Shown: positions 35,444-42,384 of the stretch, piece by piece
How the letters are laid out: each line of letters opens with the position of its first letter
Numbering within the stretch: position 1 is the stretch's first letter
From: Streptomyces albicerus
Lineage (GTDB): Bacteria; Actinomycetota; Actinomycetes; Streptomycetales; Streptomycetaceae
Length of the DNA: 54,568 nt
Assembly (NCBI RefSeq): GCF_008905045.1
Contig: NZ_VWMY01000003.1
Location: forward strand, 1 to 54,568
Direction: 5' to 3'
The notes under the pieces: model-generated
Database searches by the model: none
What the model was told of the DNA's origin: nothing
Seen by the model: only the letters and a program-made list of their open reading frames with translations
Position numbers and translations under genes: made by a program

Positions 35444-36535
35444 TTAGGGGTGATGTCCGGCTTCGGCCGGCCGGGGGAAGACCGTGCCGTCGAAGATCTT
35501 TCGCGCGGTGCGTACGACGGCGGTGCGCCGGGCCACCGGGACGCCGCCCGGGGCGTCGTACGCGACGATCGTCTCGATATCGAGGAATCCGGTGGGGTGC
35601 TCGATGCGCAGCCGGTTCCCGCGGGCCGGCAGCCGGGCCAGGTTCTGGCCGACCCCGCCTTCGATACGCAGCCCGGCGGCCACGCTCGCGGCGCCCAGGA
35701 CCCCGATGGAGGTGTGGCAGCGCACCGGGATGAAGGTCCGGGTCATGACCGCGCCGCCGTCCGACGGCGGTGCCAGCAGGCTGAGTTTGGGCACGGTGGT
35801 GCCCTCGACGTCGCCGAGGCCCATCAGTTTTCCGGCCTCGAGCCGGATCTCCCGGAGCCGGTCGGCGAGGGCCTGGTCCTCCTCCAGGACCGCGGGGGTC
35901 TCGTAGCCGGTGACACCGAGGGCGGACGCGGCGATCAGCACGGTCGGCATGCCGTTGTCCACGCAGGTCACCGGCACATCGGCGACGAGTTCACGCACCC
36001 GGCCGGTCGGCAGCAGGGGGCTGCTGCCCTGCGGGAACTCGATCACCACCGGTGCGGCGGTCCCGGGCACACCGGAGATCTCGGCGGAGCCGGTGTAGTC
36101 GACGCGCCCGCCCGGGGCGGGGAATTCGGCAACGGCCAGGTCCCCGGTGTTGAGCATGCGGATCCGTACGGACGTCCGGCCGTCCCCGGGGGCCACCAGT
36201 CCGCGTTCGACGGCGAAGGGCCCCACCCCGGCGAGGAGGTTCCCGCAGTTCTGATGGTCACTCACTTCCGCTGTGTCGACGCCGACTTGGAGGAACAGGT
36301 AGTCGACGTCCGCCGTGGGGTCGGCCGAGGCGGAGACCACGGCCACCTTGCTGGTCAACGGGTGCGCCCCGCCCAGGCCGTCGATCTGGCGCGAATCGGG
36401 GCTGCCCATCACACGCAGCAACAGGTCGTCACGGACGGCGGGTTCGGCGGGCAGGTCCCCGGCCAGGAAGTAGGCGCCCTTGGAGGTGCCGCCGCGCATG
36501 AGCATGCAGCGCAGCCCCTCCTCGGGCGCAGTCAC
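35444..36535 (-). CDS. galD: 4-oxalomesaconate tautomerase-like protein (PrpF/GalD family)
   Basis: This 363-residue PrpF-fold isomerase would interconvert keto and enol forms of 4-oxalomesaconate. Family marks are LMRGGTSKGAYFLAGDLP at the N-terminus, SPDSRQIDGLGGAHPLTSKVAVV, DHQNCGNLLAGVGPFAVE (catalytic Cys region) and CHTSIGVLGAAS. The GTG at 36535 overlaps the aldolase stop by 4 nt. Alone it could also be a methylaconitate isomerase, but its place between GalC-like and dioxygenase genes makes 4-oxalomesaconate the likely substrate. Confidence 0.85.
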   Translation of the reverse strand: MTAPEEGLRCMLMRGGTSKGAYFLAGDLPAEPAVRDDLLLRVMGSPDSRQIDGLGGAHPLTSKVAVVSASADPTADVDYLFLQVGVDTAEVSDHQNCGNLLAGVGPFAVERGLVAPGDGRTSVRIRMLNTGDLAVAEFPAPGGRVDYTGSAEISGVPGTAAPVVIEFPQGSSPLLPTGRVRELVADVPVTCVDNGMPTVLIAASALGVTGYETPAVLEEDQALADRLREIRLEAGKLMGLGDVEGTTVPKLSLLAPPSDGGAVMTRTFIPVRCHTSIGVLGAASVAAGLRIEGGVGQNLARLPARGNRLRIEHPTGFLDIETIVAYDAPGGVPVARRTAVVRTARKIFDGTVFPRPAEAGHHP

Positions 36536-37281
36536 GACCCCGCTCCGTCCAGGAGGTCTCGGTCCTGGAGGTCTCGGTCCTGGAGGTCTCGCCGGTACTC
36601 CTCGTACGACTGGTAGCGCACCCCCAGGCGTACGAGCGTGTCGCGCAACCCGTAGCGGTCCAGGCCGAGTTGGCCGTCGGCGAACGCGGCCCGCGACGCC
36701 TCTTCCTTCGCGGTACGCGCGGCGGACGCCTCGACGGCCTCGCCGGACCGCTCACGGGGCACGACCATCACCCCGTCGTCGTCGGCGAGGACGACGTCGC
36801 CCGGCCGGACGCTCTGTCCGCCGAGGACCACGGGCACGTTGACCGAGCCGCCGGTCGCCTTCACGGTGCCCTGCGCGGACACGGCCGCCGACCAGACGGG
36901 AAAGCCCATTTCGCGCAGCTCCTGGGTGTCGCGCACTCCGGCGCCGGTGACCAGGCCGCGTACGCCCCGGCGTTGCAGCGCGGTGGCGAACAGCTCGCCG
37001 AACATGCCGTCCGTGGAGGGCGAGGTGGTGGTGACGACGAGGATGTCGCCCTCGCCGCACTGCTCGACCGCCGCGTGGATCATGAGGTTGTCGCCGGGCC
37101 AGCTCAGCACGGTGACCGCCGTGCCCGCGACCCGCACGCCCTGCTGGATCGGGCGCAGCCCGGCGCCGAGGAGTCCGGTGCGGCCGAGTGCCTCGTGGAC
37201 GGTGGCGACACCGTATCCGGCCAGTGCCTCGACGTCCTTCTCGGCTGCCTTCGGGGGGTTGGTGACGATCAGGCCGCTCAT
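36532..37281 (-). CDS. galC: 4-carboxy-4-hydroxy-2-oxoadipate aldolase/oxaloacetate decarboxylase
   Basis: This 249-residue class II aldolase of the RraA-like LigK/GalC group splits 4-carboxy-4-hydroxy-2-oxoadipate into pyruvate and oxaloacetate. Visible marks are GYGVATVHEALGRTGLL, LVTGAGVRDTQELREMGFPVWS (substrate Arg and metal-binding Asp) and GDVVLADDDGVMVVP. The ATG at 37281 overlaps the galB-like stop by 4 nt. The C-terminus ends in a tandem pentapeptide (RDLQD) caused by a 15-bp DNA repeat, which family members would not need. Confidence 0.9.
   Translation of the reverse strand: MSGLIVTNPPKAAEKDVEALAGYGVATVHEALGRTGLLGAGLRPIQQGVRVAGTAVTVLSWPGDNLMIHAAVEQCGEGDILVVTTTSPSTDGMFGELFATALQRRGVRGLVTGAGVRDTQELREMGFPVWSAAVSAQGTVKATGGSVNVPVVLGGQSVRPGDVVLADDDGVMVVPRERSGEAVEASAARTAKEEASRAAFADGQLGLDRYGLRDTLVRLGVRYQSYEEYRRDLQDRDLQDRDLLDGAGS
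36554..36595. repeat. 15-bp tandem repeat in the galC 3' end
   Basis: The unit AGGTCTCGGTCCTGG occurs at 36554-36568 and 36569-36583, and a partial copy follows. It encodes RDLQD repeats at the C-terminus on the minus strand. Confidence 0.85.
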
Positions 37282-38027
37282 GCCAGTTCCTCCGTGACCT
37301 GCGGGTACGGGCGCATGTACGCCTCGGCGTAAGTGGTGTGCGGCAGACCGAGGTTGGGGCCCGCGTTGCGCTTGAGCTGTACGCCGCGCCGGACGGCGAG
37401 GTCGGTGTAGTAGTCCCACAGGTGCCGCTGGGCGGCCAGGCACTCCATGGCCTTGCGCTTGGTCTCCCACACCTCGGAGATGTCGAGGAGGACCTCCGGC
37501 TTGAATCCGCACATCTCGGGCTGGTGCGGCTCGAAGAAGAACACCGGCGGGGCACCGATGATCTCCCCCTCGGCCGGGTAACCGATGGCCTGGGCGAGAA
37601 CGCGCGCGTCCAACGCCATCCTGGCGGCCGCCGGGTGGTCGCCGTTGTACGGGTCGTCGAGCGGATGCGTGAGCACGACGTCCGGCTGGGTCTCGCGGTA
37701 GACGGCCACCAGGCGGTCGGTCAACTCGGGTGTGGCGATGAGCGGGTAGTCGCCGGCGTCGAAGAAGACGACCTCGGCGCCGAGGGTGGCGGCGGCCGCC
37801 TCGGCCTCCGTGCGGCGTATCTCTTTGATCTCCTCCAGCGACCTGCCCTCGCGCCAGGCTTTGGCGGACTCGCCGCGCTCGCCGTAGGTCAGGCACGCGA
37901 TGGTGACCTTCTCGCCCCGCGATGCGGCGAGGGCGATGGCTCCGCCCGCCCGCCAGACGAAGTCCCCCGCGTGGGCGGTGATGACAAGTGTCGATCGTGG
38001 GGTGGCAGGCGCCTTGCCGTGCGTCAT
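37278..38027 (-). CDS. galB: 4-oxalomesaconate hydratase-like protein (PIG-L/GalB family)
   Basis: This 249-residue PIG-L-fold metalloprotein has the metal motif AHAGDFVWRAGG near residues 18-29, where the usual AHPDD has Gly in place of the first Asp, as I recall for GalB of Pseudomonas gallate breakdown. The phrases CLTYGERGESAKAW, FDAGDYPL, HPLDDPYNGDHPAA and FEPHQPEMCGF also fit that subgroup rather than sugar deacetylases. It would hydrate the enol form of 4-oxalomesaconate. It is first in the four-gene operon, with GGGGAG and TTGAGG upstream of the ATG at 38027. Confidence 0.85.
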   Translation of the reverse strand: MTHGKAPATPRSTLVITAHAGDFVWRAGGAIALAASRGEKVTIACLTYGERGESAKAWREGRSLEEIKEIRRTEAEAAAATLGAEVVFFDAGDYPLIATPELTDRLVAVYRETQPDVVLTHPLDDPYNGDHPAAARMALDARVLAQAIGYPAEGEIIGAPPVFFFEPHQPEMCGFKPEVLLDISEVWETKRKAMECLAAQRHLWDYYTDLAVRRGVQLKRNAGPNLGLPHTTYAEAYMRPYPQVTEELA

Positions 38028-38063
38028 TGCCTCAATCTCCCCTATTTCAGGCGGTTCGCCTCC

Positions 38064-38149
38064 GGGGCGCTGGAGTCGGTGTCGAGAGCGTGACCGTGCT
38101 CAACCCTTCGGGCCTCCGCGCGGTCGCGGTCTCGACACCGACGCGCCCC
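38064..38149. other. large imperfect hairpin between the GntR gene and galB
   Basis: Arms GGGGCGC (38064-38070) and GCGCCCC (38143-38149) continue, after a TGGA bulge, into 13 perfect pairs (38075-38087 with 38130-38142). The loop contains smaller stems, including CCCTTCGGG. It could end the GntR transcript or act in the galB leader; both read leftwards through it. Confidence 0.7.
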
Positions 38150-38199
38150 TTCGGCTCACTCGCCGTGATGGACAGGCCGGTTGGCCCACCCCTGCGGTG

Positions 38200-38850
38200 T
38201 CATTCGCGCAACGCGTCGATCACTCCCGCGAGGTGGGCGCGGACGGCCGTTTCGGCCGCCTGCGGGTCCCGGGCCGTGATCGCCTCGATCATGGCCAGAT
38301 GCTCACCCAGGGACTTCTGCGGCCGCCCCGGCCTCAGCGCGAGCTGGAAACGGTGGCGCACCAGCTGTGCGTTGAGCCGCTCCAGCAGTTCCACGGCCGT
38401 CTGCTGGCCGGAGAACTGCCTGATCAGGGCGTGCAGTTCGTGGTTGAGGTCGGAGTAGGTCACCGGCTCCCCGTCGGCGACGGCCTTGGACATCGCCTCG
38501 CCCACCTCGACCAGCTCGGTCAGCTGATCGTCGGTGGCCGCGAGGGCCGCCTTGGCCGCGCACAGCCCTTCGAGGACCATCCGGCACTCGGTGATGGCGA
38601 CCGCTTCCTCCATGGTCACCACCCGCACCCGCGAGCCGCGGTTGCGGATCCGCTCGACCAGGCCCTCCGACTCCAGCTCGATCAGCGCTGCCCGGACGCT
38701 GGCCCGCGTCACACCGAACTGCTCGGCGAGTTCGTTCTCCACCAGCCGCTGGGCCGGTGCCATCTCGCCGCGCAGGATCGCCTGCCTCAGCTGCGCGAGC
38801 GCATGCTGTCTGGCCTGCTCTCCGGTGCTCGGACGGGCTTCGTTCGGCAT
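38200..38850 (-). CDS. GntR-family (FCD-type) regulator
   Basis: A winged-helix domain (about residues 10-75; LRQAILRGEMAPAQRLVENELAEQFGVTRASVRAALIELESEGLVE) is followed by an all-helical FCD effector domain with metal-binding His/Asp pattern (DLNHELHALI). It has 216 residues from the ATG at 38850, which has GGGAGGG 6 nt upstream. FCD regulators usually sense small organic acids. It lies directly upstream of and parallel to the aromatic meta-cleavage operon and is the natural candidate regulator. A VanR/FadR-type palindrome lies over its own promoter. Confidence 0.93.
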   Translation of the reverse strand: MPNEARPSTGEQARQHALAQLRQAILRGEMAPAQRLVENELAEQFGVTRASVRAALIELESEGLVERIRNRGSRVRVVTMEEAVAITECRMVLEGLCAAKAALAATDDQLTELVEVGEAMSKAVADGEPVTYSDLNHELHALIRQFSGQQTAVELLERLNAQLVRHRFQLALRPGRPQKSLGEHLAMIEAITARDPQAAETAVRAHLAGVIDALRE

Positions 38851-38901
38851 GTGTGCCCTCCCTGAGTGAGTGCCTGTCGAAGCTAAATCTAGGGGTGCAG
38901 G

Positions 38902-38913
38902 ATTGTCAACAAT
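38902..38913. promoter_or_regulatory. GntR-type operator overlapping the regulator's own promoter
   Basis: The palindrome ATTGTCAACAAT resembles FadR/VanR-class sites. On the minus strand it contains TTGACA (38904-38909), and TAGCTT follows 18 nt downstream. This suggests autorepression by the protein encoded at 38.2 kb. Confidence 0.6.
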
Positions 38914-38957
38914 TTTGTTTGCCATATTGCTGTCCGGCAGTTCATCGGGCAACAACG

Positions 38958-38995
38958 AGGGCCCTGGTACCCGCAGTTGCGGATACCAGGGCCCT
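38958..38995 (-). terminator. hairpin terminator after the apbE gene
   Basis: A perfect 12-bp stem (AGGGCCCTGGTA with its complement) continues into a 5-bp inner stem. It lies 14 nt beyond the apbE stop on the minus strand, and an A/T-rich stretch follows further on. It probably separates the flavin module from the GntR promoter. Confidence 0.75.
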
Positions 38996-39008
38996 GGGTC
39001 GTTGGTGG

Positions 39009-39785
39009 TCAGGCAGCGACGGGGAACCCCTGCGTGCGGAAGACCCGGCGCTCGGCGTCCACAGCGAACACCTCGCAGCCTTCACGCGCGGCGGCCCAGT
39101 CGATGCCCTCCGCGCCCATCGCGAACGCCGCGGTCGCCGTCGCGTCCGCCTCGGTCAGGGACGAGGCCACGACGGTCATGCTGAGCAGTGCGGTCGCCGG
39201 ACGGCCGGTACGCCCGTCGAGGATGTGGTCACCCCGTTCGTACCGGGCGGAGGTCGCCACCGCCCCGTCGGTGATCTCCAGGACCGTGCACAGCTGGTCG
39301 GCGCGCTCCGGGTGCCGTACACCCACGCGCCAAGGACGGCCGGCCGAGACCACGTCGCCGCCGGCGTTCAGGCAGAACGTCGTCACGCCCTCCGCCCGCA
39401 GCAGCTCCGCGGCGCGCTGTACCGCCCAGCCCTTGACCATCGCGCAGGGATCGAGCCCGCGACCGGGAATCCGCACCTGGAACGCGCCCCCGCTGGCCAC
39501 CCGGTACTCCTCGCACAGGTCGAGGACTTCCACCAGGTCAGGGCTGAGCTCGTGGGGTTCGAGCTCTCCCCTGTCCAACCGGGACACCTCGCTGTCGGCG
39601 AGGAAGGGGCTGAACCGCGCGTCGACCTCGCGCAGCCACGCGAACACCCGGTCCGCGGCCGCGACGTTGACGTGCCCGTCGATGTCACCCTCGATGTCTC
39701 CGTCGATGTCGCCGTCGTCGATCCGCAGGGAGATCGGCAGTCCCATGATGTGCTCGACGCGGCGCACCTCTTCAGCCCTTCGCAT
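39009..39785 (-). CDS. apbE: FAD:protein FMN transferase (ApbE)
   Basis: This 258-residue ApbE-family flavin transferase attaches FMN to a Thr of the neighbouring FMN-binding protein. Seen are MGLPISLRI near the start, RFSPFLADSEVSRLD, CAMVKGWAVQRA, CLNAGGDVV and the C-terminal SMTVVASSLTEADATATAAFAMG. No signal peptide is evident, so it may act in the cytoplasm or be a non-canonical secreted form. It is on the short side because the N-terminal export region of many ApbE proteins is missing. An Asp-rich repeat (DGDIDGDIEGDIDG) is inserted near residue 24. It follows the FMN-binding gene by 5 nt. Confidence 0.9.
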   Translation of the reverse strand: MRRAEEVRRVEHIMGLPISLRIDDGDIDGDIEGDIDGHVNVAAADRVFAWLREVDARFSPFLADSEVSRLDRGELEPHELSPDLVEVLDLCEEYRVASGGAFQVRIPGRGLDPCAMVKGWAVQRAAELLRAEGVTTFCLNAGGDVVSAGRPWRVGVRHPERADQLCTVLEITDGAVATSARYERGDHILDGRTGRPATALLSMTVVASSLTEADATATAAFAMGAEGIDWAAAREGCEVFAVDAERRVFRTQGFPVAA

Positions 39786-39790
39786 CGACG

Positions 39791-40192
39791 TCAGGCCTTC
39801 GCATCGATGGCGGCCTGGAGCGACTCCTTGTATCCGTCGCTCGTGATGGTGGCCCCGGACACCGTGTCGACGTCCGCGCTCTGCGCCTCAAGTGTCGACG
39901 CGATCAGCTTCGGCACGGCGGCCTTGGTCTGCGGATGGTTCGGCTGCTGCAGCATCCGCACGGAGCTGATCTTGTCGCCCTCGAAGGTCACCTCGACCTG
40001 CACGGGGCCCTTCTCCGTCTTGATCGTCGAACCCGCGACGACCTGGCCCGAGGAACCCGACGAGGACGAGGAGGGCGTCGAGGCGGGTTCGGCGACCTCC
40101 GTGCTGGACGACGTGTCGGTCGACGGCGCGTAACGCCACACCGGGATGAGACCCGCGACGGTCAGAACCAGAACTGGCAGTGCTCGTTTCAC
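39791..40192 (-). CDS. small FMN-binding domain protein
   Basis: This 133-residue protein has one N-terminal hydrophobic segment (residues 4-20, a signal or anchor), a Ser/Thr-rich spacer (25-50) and an FMN-binding domain. The SGAT motif at 112-115 puts Thr115 as the FMN phosphoester site used by ApbE. It would carry electrons outside the membrane between the ferric-reductase-like protein and an acceptor. It sits between that gene (10 nt) and apbE (5 nt), so the three are one unit. Confidence 0.92.
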   Translation of the reverse strand: MKRALPVLVLTVAGLIPVWRYAPSTDTSSSTEVAEPASTPSSSSSGSSGQVVAGSTIKTEKGPVQVEVTFEGDKISSVRMLQQPNHPQTKAAVPKLIASTLEAQSADVDTVSGATITSDGYKESLQAAIDAKA

Positions 40193-40202
40193 GGTGTCTC
40201 TC

Positions 40203-41543
40203 TCATCCCGCCAGGCTGAAGCGTTCGAAGTGGATCTGCTGCTTGGGCACGTTCAGCTCGCGCAGGCTGCCCAGCACCGCGTTCATCATCGGGGGCGGCC
40301 CGCACAGGAAGACGTCCCGGTCGCCGATGTCCGGCACGAGCCGTGCGAGTTCGTTCGGCGCCAGCTTGTCCGGGCTGACCGGCCCGGACACCAAGTGCAG
40401 CTCGGCACCCTTGGCCTGGGCGAGTTCCCGCAGCTCGTCGTAGAGGACCGCGTCCCGGTCCGTGGAAACCCGGTAGATGACCACCGCGTGGCCGTGGAGT
40501 TCCTCCAGCAGGGCCCGGATGGGGGTGACACCCACGCCGCCGGCGATGAGCAGGGCCTCCGGCCGGGTGCGGTGCATCGCGGTGAAGGCGCCGTACGGGC
40601 CCTCGGCGAAGACCCGCGTGCCGACCTTCAGGTGTCGCAGGGCGGCGGTGCCGTCGCCCGCGGCCTTGGCGGTGAGCCGCAGCGTCCGGCCGTCGGGGGC
40701 GGCCGACAGCGAGAACGGGTTGGCCTGCCACCACCGGTCCCTGGTCAGGAACCGCCACAGGAAGAACTGACCCGCGCGCGCCGGCAGCCGGTCCAGATCG
40801 CGGCCGGTTATGTACACCGACACGACGTTGTCGGACTCCGGGACGACGGCCGAGACCCGCAGCTGGTGCCGCAGGTTCCGCCACAGCGGGAGCACCAGCC
40901 GGCCCAGGACCACTGCCCCGAGCGCGACGCCCCACAGGACGTACCAGTACGTCGTGGCCACGGACGACGCGGTGAAGGTCGTACCCACCGCGACCTGGTG
41001 CGTGAAGGCCAGCACCACCGCGACGTACGTGTAGAGGTGGATGAAGTGCCATGTCTCGTACGCCAGCCGGCGGCGGGCGTAGCGGGCCGATACGGCGCCG
41101 ATCACGAGGATCAGGCCCAGCGCGACGATCGCGCGCAGCACGCCCTCCACGGTCTCGGCGAGATCCACGATCTGGCTCACCGGATCCATCGAGGACGACT
41201 GGGCGTAGCCGAAGGTGATGAACACGGCGTGGCCCAGCAGCGTCCACAGCAGGCCGAAGCCGACCCAGCGGTGCCAGGAGGTCAGCCGGTCCATGCCGAT
41301 CCGGCGGTCGAGCCACGGCAGCCGGGCGACCAGCAGCAGTTGGAAGGCCATCAGGAGCGCGGCGTACAGCCCGGCCAGCCGGCCCAGCACGATGAGCGCG
41401 TTCGAGGCGAACCCGGCCTGGAAGAAGAACACGGTCACCACGGCCGCGTTCGCGGCCAGCACGCCGTACAGGCCCGCGCGGGCCACCACCTTGGGGCGCA
41501 CCGCCGCGGAAGGCGGCGGGACGGTCGTCTGGACAGTCGTCAC
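40203..41543 (-). CDS. ferric-reductase-like transmembrane flavoprotein
   Basis: This 446-residue protein has six membrane helices with paired histidines for haem (WHRWVGF; GHAVFITF; TWHFIHLYTYV; AFTHQV) and a C-terminal FAD/NAD(P) oxidoreductase half with ARAGQFFLWRF, NPFSLSAAP, IAGGVGVTP and FLCGPPPMM. It would take electrons from cytoplasmic NAD(P)H across the membrane. The GTG at 41543 has GGAG 9 nt upstream; a longer start has no support. With the FMN-binding protein and ApbE it forms an extracytoplasmic flavin electron-transfer chain. The final acceptor, metal or otherwise, is not shown by sequence. Confidence 0.9.
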   Translation of the reverse strand: MTTVQTTVPPPSAAVRPKVVARAGLYGVLAANAAVVTVFFFQAGFASNALIVLGRLAGLYAALLMAFQLLLVARLPWLDRRIGMDRLTSWHRWVGFGLLWTLLGHAVFITFGYAQSSSMDPVSQIVDLAETVEGVLRAIVALGLILVIGAVSARYARRRLAYETWHFIHLYTYVAVVLAFTHQVAVGTTFTASSVATTYWYVLWGVALGAVVLGRLVLPLWRNLRHQLRVSAVVPESDNVVSVYITGRDLDRLPARAGQFFLWRFLTRDRWWQANPFSLSAAPDGRTLRLTAKAAGDGTAALRHLKVGTRVFAEGPYGAFTAMHRTRPEALLIAGGVGVTPIRALLEELHGHAVVIYRVSTDRDAVLYDELRELAQAKGAELHLVSGPVSPDKLAPNELARLVPDIGDRDVFLCGPPPMMNAVLGSLRELNVPKQQIHFERFSLAG

Positions 41544-41615
41544 GGACGGAAACTCCTTGATCGGGTCCTGGGACTCCGAGCCTGCCTGGAAGGAGCTGTC
41601 GTTTTCCTGTCGCTC

Positions 41616-41627
41616 AACTTTCAAGTT
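41616..41627. promoter_or_regulatory. short dyad in the divergent promoter of the flavin module
   Basis: AACTT-TC-AAGTT lies midway between the two divergent starts in an AT-rich pocket and could be a response-regulator site. It is short and may be chance. Confidence 0.3.
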
Positions 41628-41676
41628 TTTATCGATGTGAAGTCGAGGGGCCCGCGGCTATGGCGTCTCAGGACAC

Positions 41677-42384
41677 GTGAAGCACTATGGGCACGTGGAA
41701 AAAGTACGACTTCTCGTTGTGGACGACGATCCGCCCATCGCCGACCTGGTCGCGACGGTCGCCCGCTACGAGGGCTGGGAGGCGGTCACCGCGAACTCCG
41801 GCGAGGAAGCGCTGAGCCGCGCCGCCGACTTCCACCCGGACATCGTGGTGCTCGACCTGATGCTGCCGGGCCTCGACGGCTTCGCCGTGCTCGACCGGCT
41901 GCGGCTGTCCGGGACGATGGTGCCCGTGGTGTTCCTCACCGCGCGGGACGGCGTGGCCGACCGGGTCGCCGGCCTGACCAGGGGCGGCGACGACTACCTG
42001 GTCAAGCCGTTCGCGGTGGAGGAGCTCATGGCGCGGCTGCGGACGGTGCTGCGCCGCAGCTCCGGACCCGGCTTCCAGCGGTCCGTGCTCAAGGTGGCGG
42101 ACCTGACGATGGACGAGGACACGCGCGAGGTGCGGCGCGGCGACCGGCTGCTGACGCTCACCCCGACCGAGTACGAGGTTCTCCGCTACCTCATGCGCAA
42201 GTCGCCGACCGTGCTGACCAAGGCCCAGATCCTCGACCACGTCTGGGAGTACGGCTTCGGCGGCCGTTCGAACGTGGTGGAGCTGGTCGTCAGCCGGCTG
42301 CGCCGCAAGCTCGACGACGTGGGTGAGCCCCTGATCCACACCGTGCGGGGCGTCGGGTACGTGGTGCGGCAGGTCGCCGAGTGA
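41677..42384 (+). CDS. OmpR-family response regulator
   Basis: This 235-residue protein has a receiver domain (residues 9-125; phospho-acceptor Asp60 in VVLDLMLPG, Lys in LVKPF) and an OmpR-type winged helix (LTPTEYEVLRYLM; SNVVELVVSRLRRKL). The GTG at 41677 has a weak AGGA 3 nt before it; another GTG at 41695 is possible. The sensor kinase gene overlaps its stop by 4 nt. It is divergent from the flavin electron-transfer operon, the probable target. Confidence 0.93.
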   Translation: MKHYGHVEKVRLLVVDDDPPIADLVATVARYEGWEAVTANSGEEALSRAADFHPDIVVLDLMLPGLDGFAVLDRLRLSGTMVPVVFLTARDGVADRVAGLTRGGDDYLVKPFAVEELMARLRTVLRRSSGPGFQRSVLKVADLTMDEDTREVRRGDRLLTLTPTEYEVLRYLMRKSPTVLTKAQILDHVWEYGFGGRSNVVELVVSRLRRKLDDVGEPLIHTVRGVGYVVRQVAE

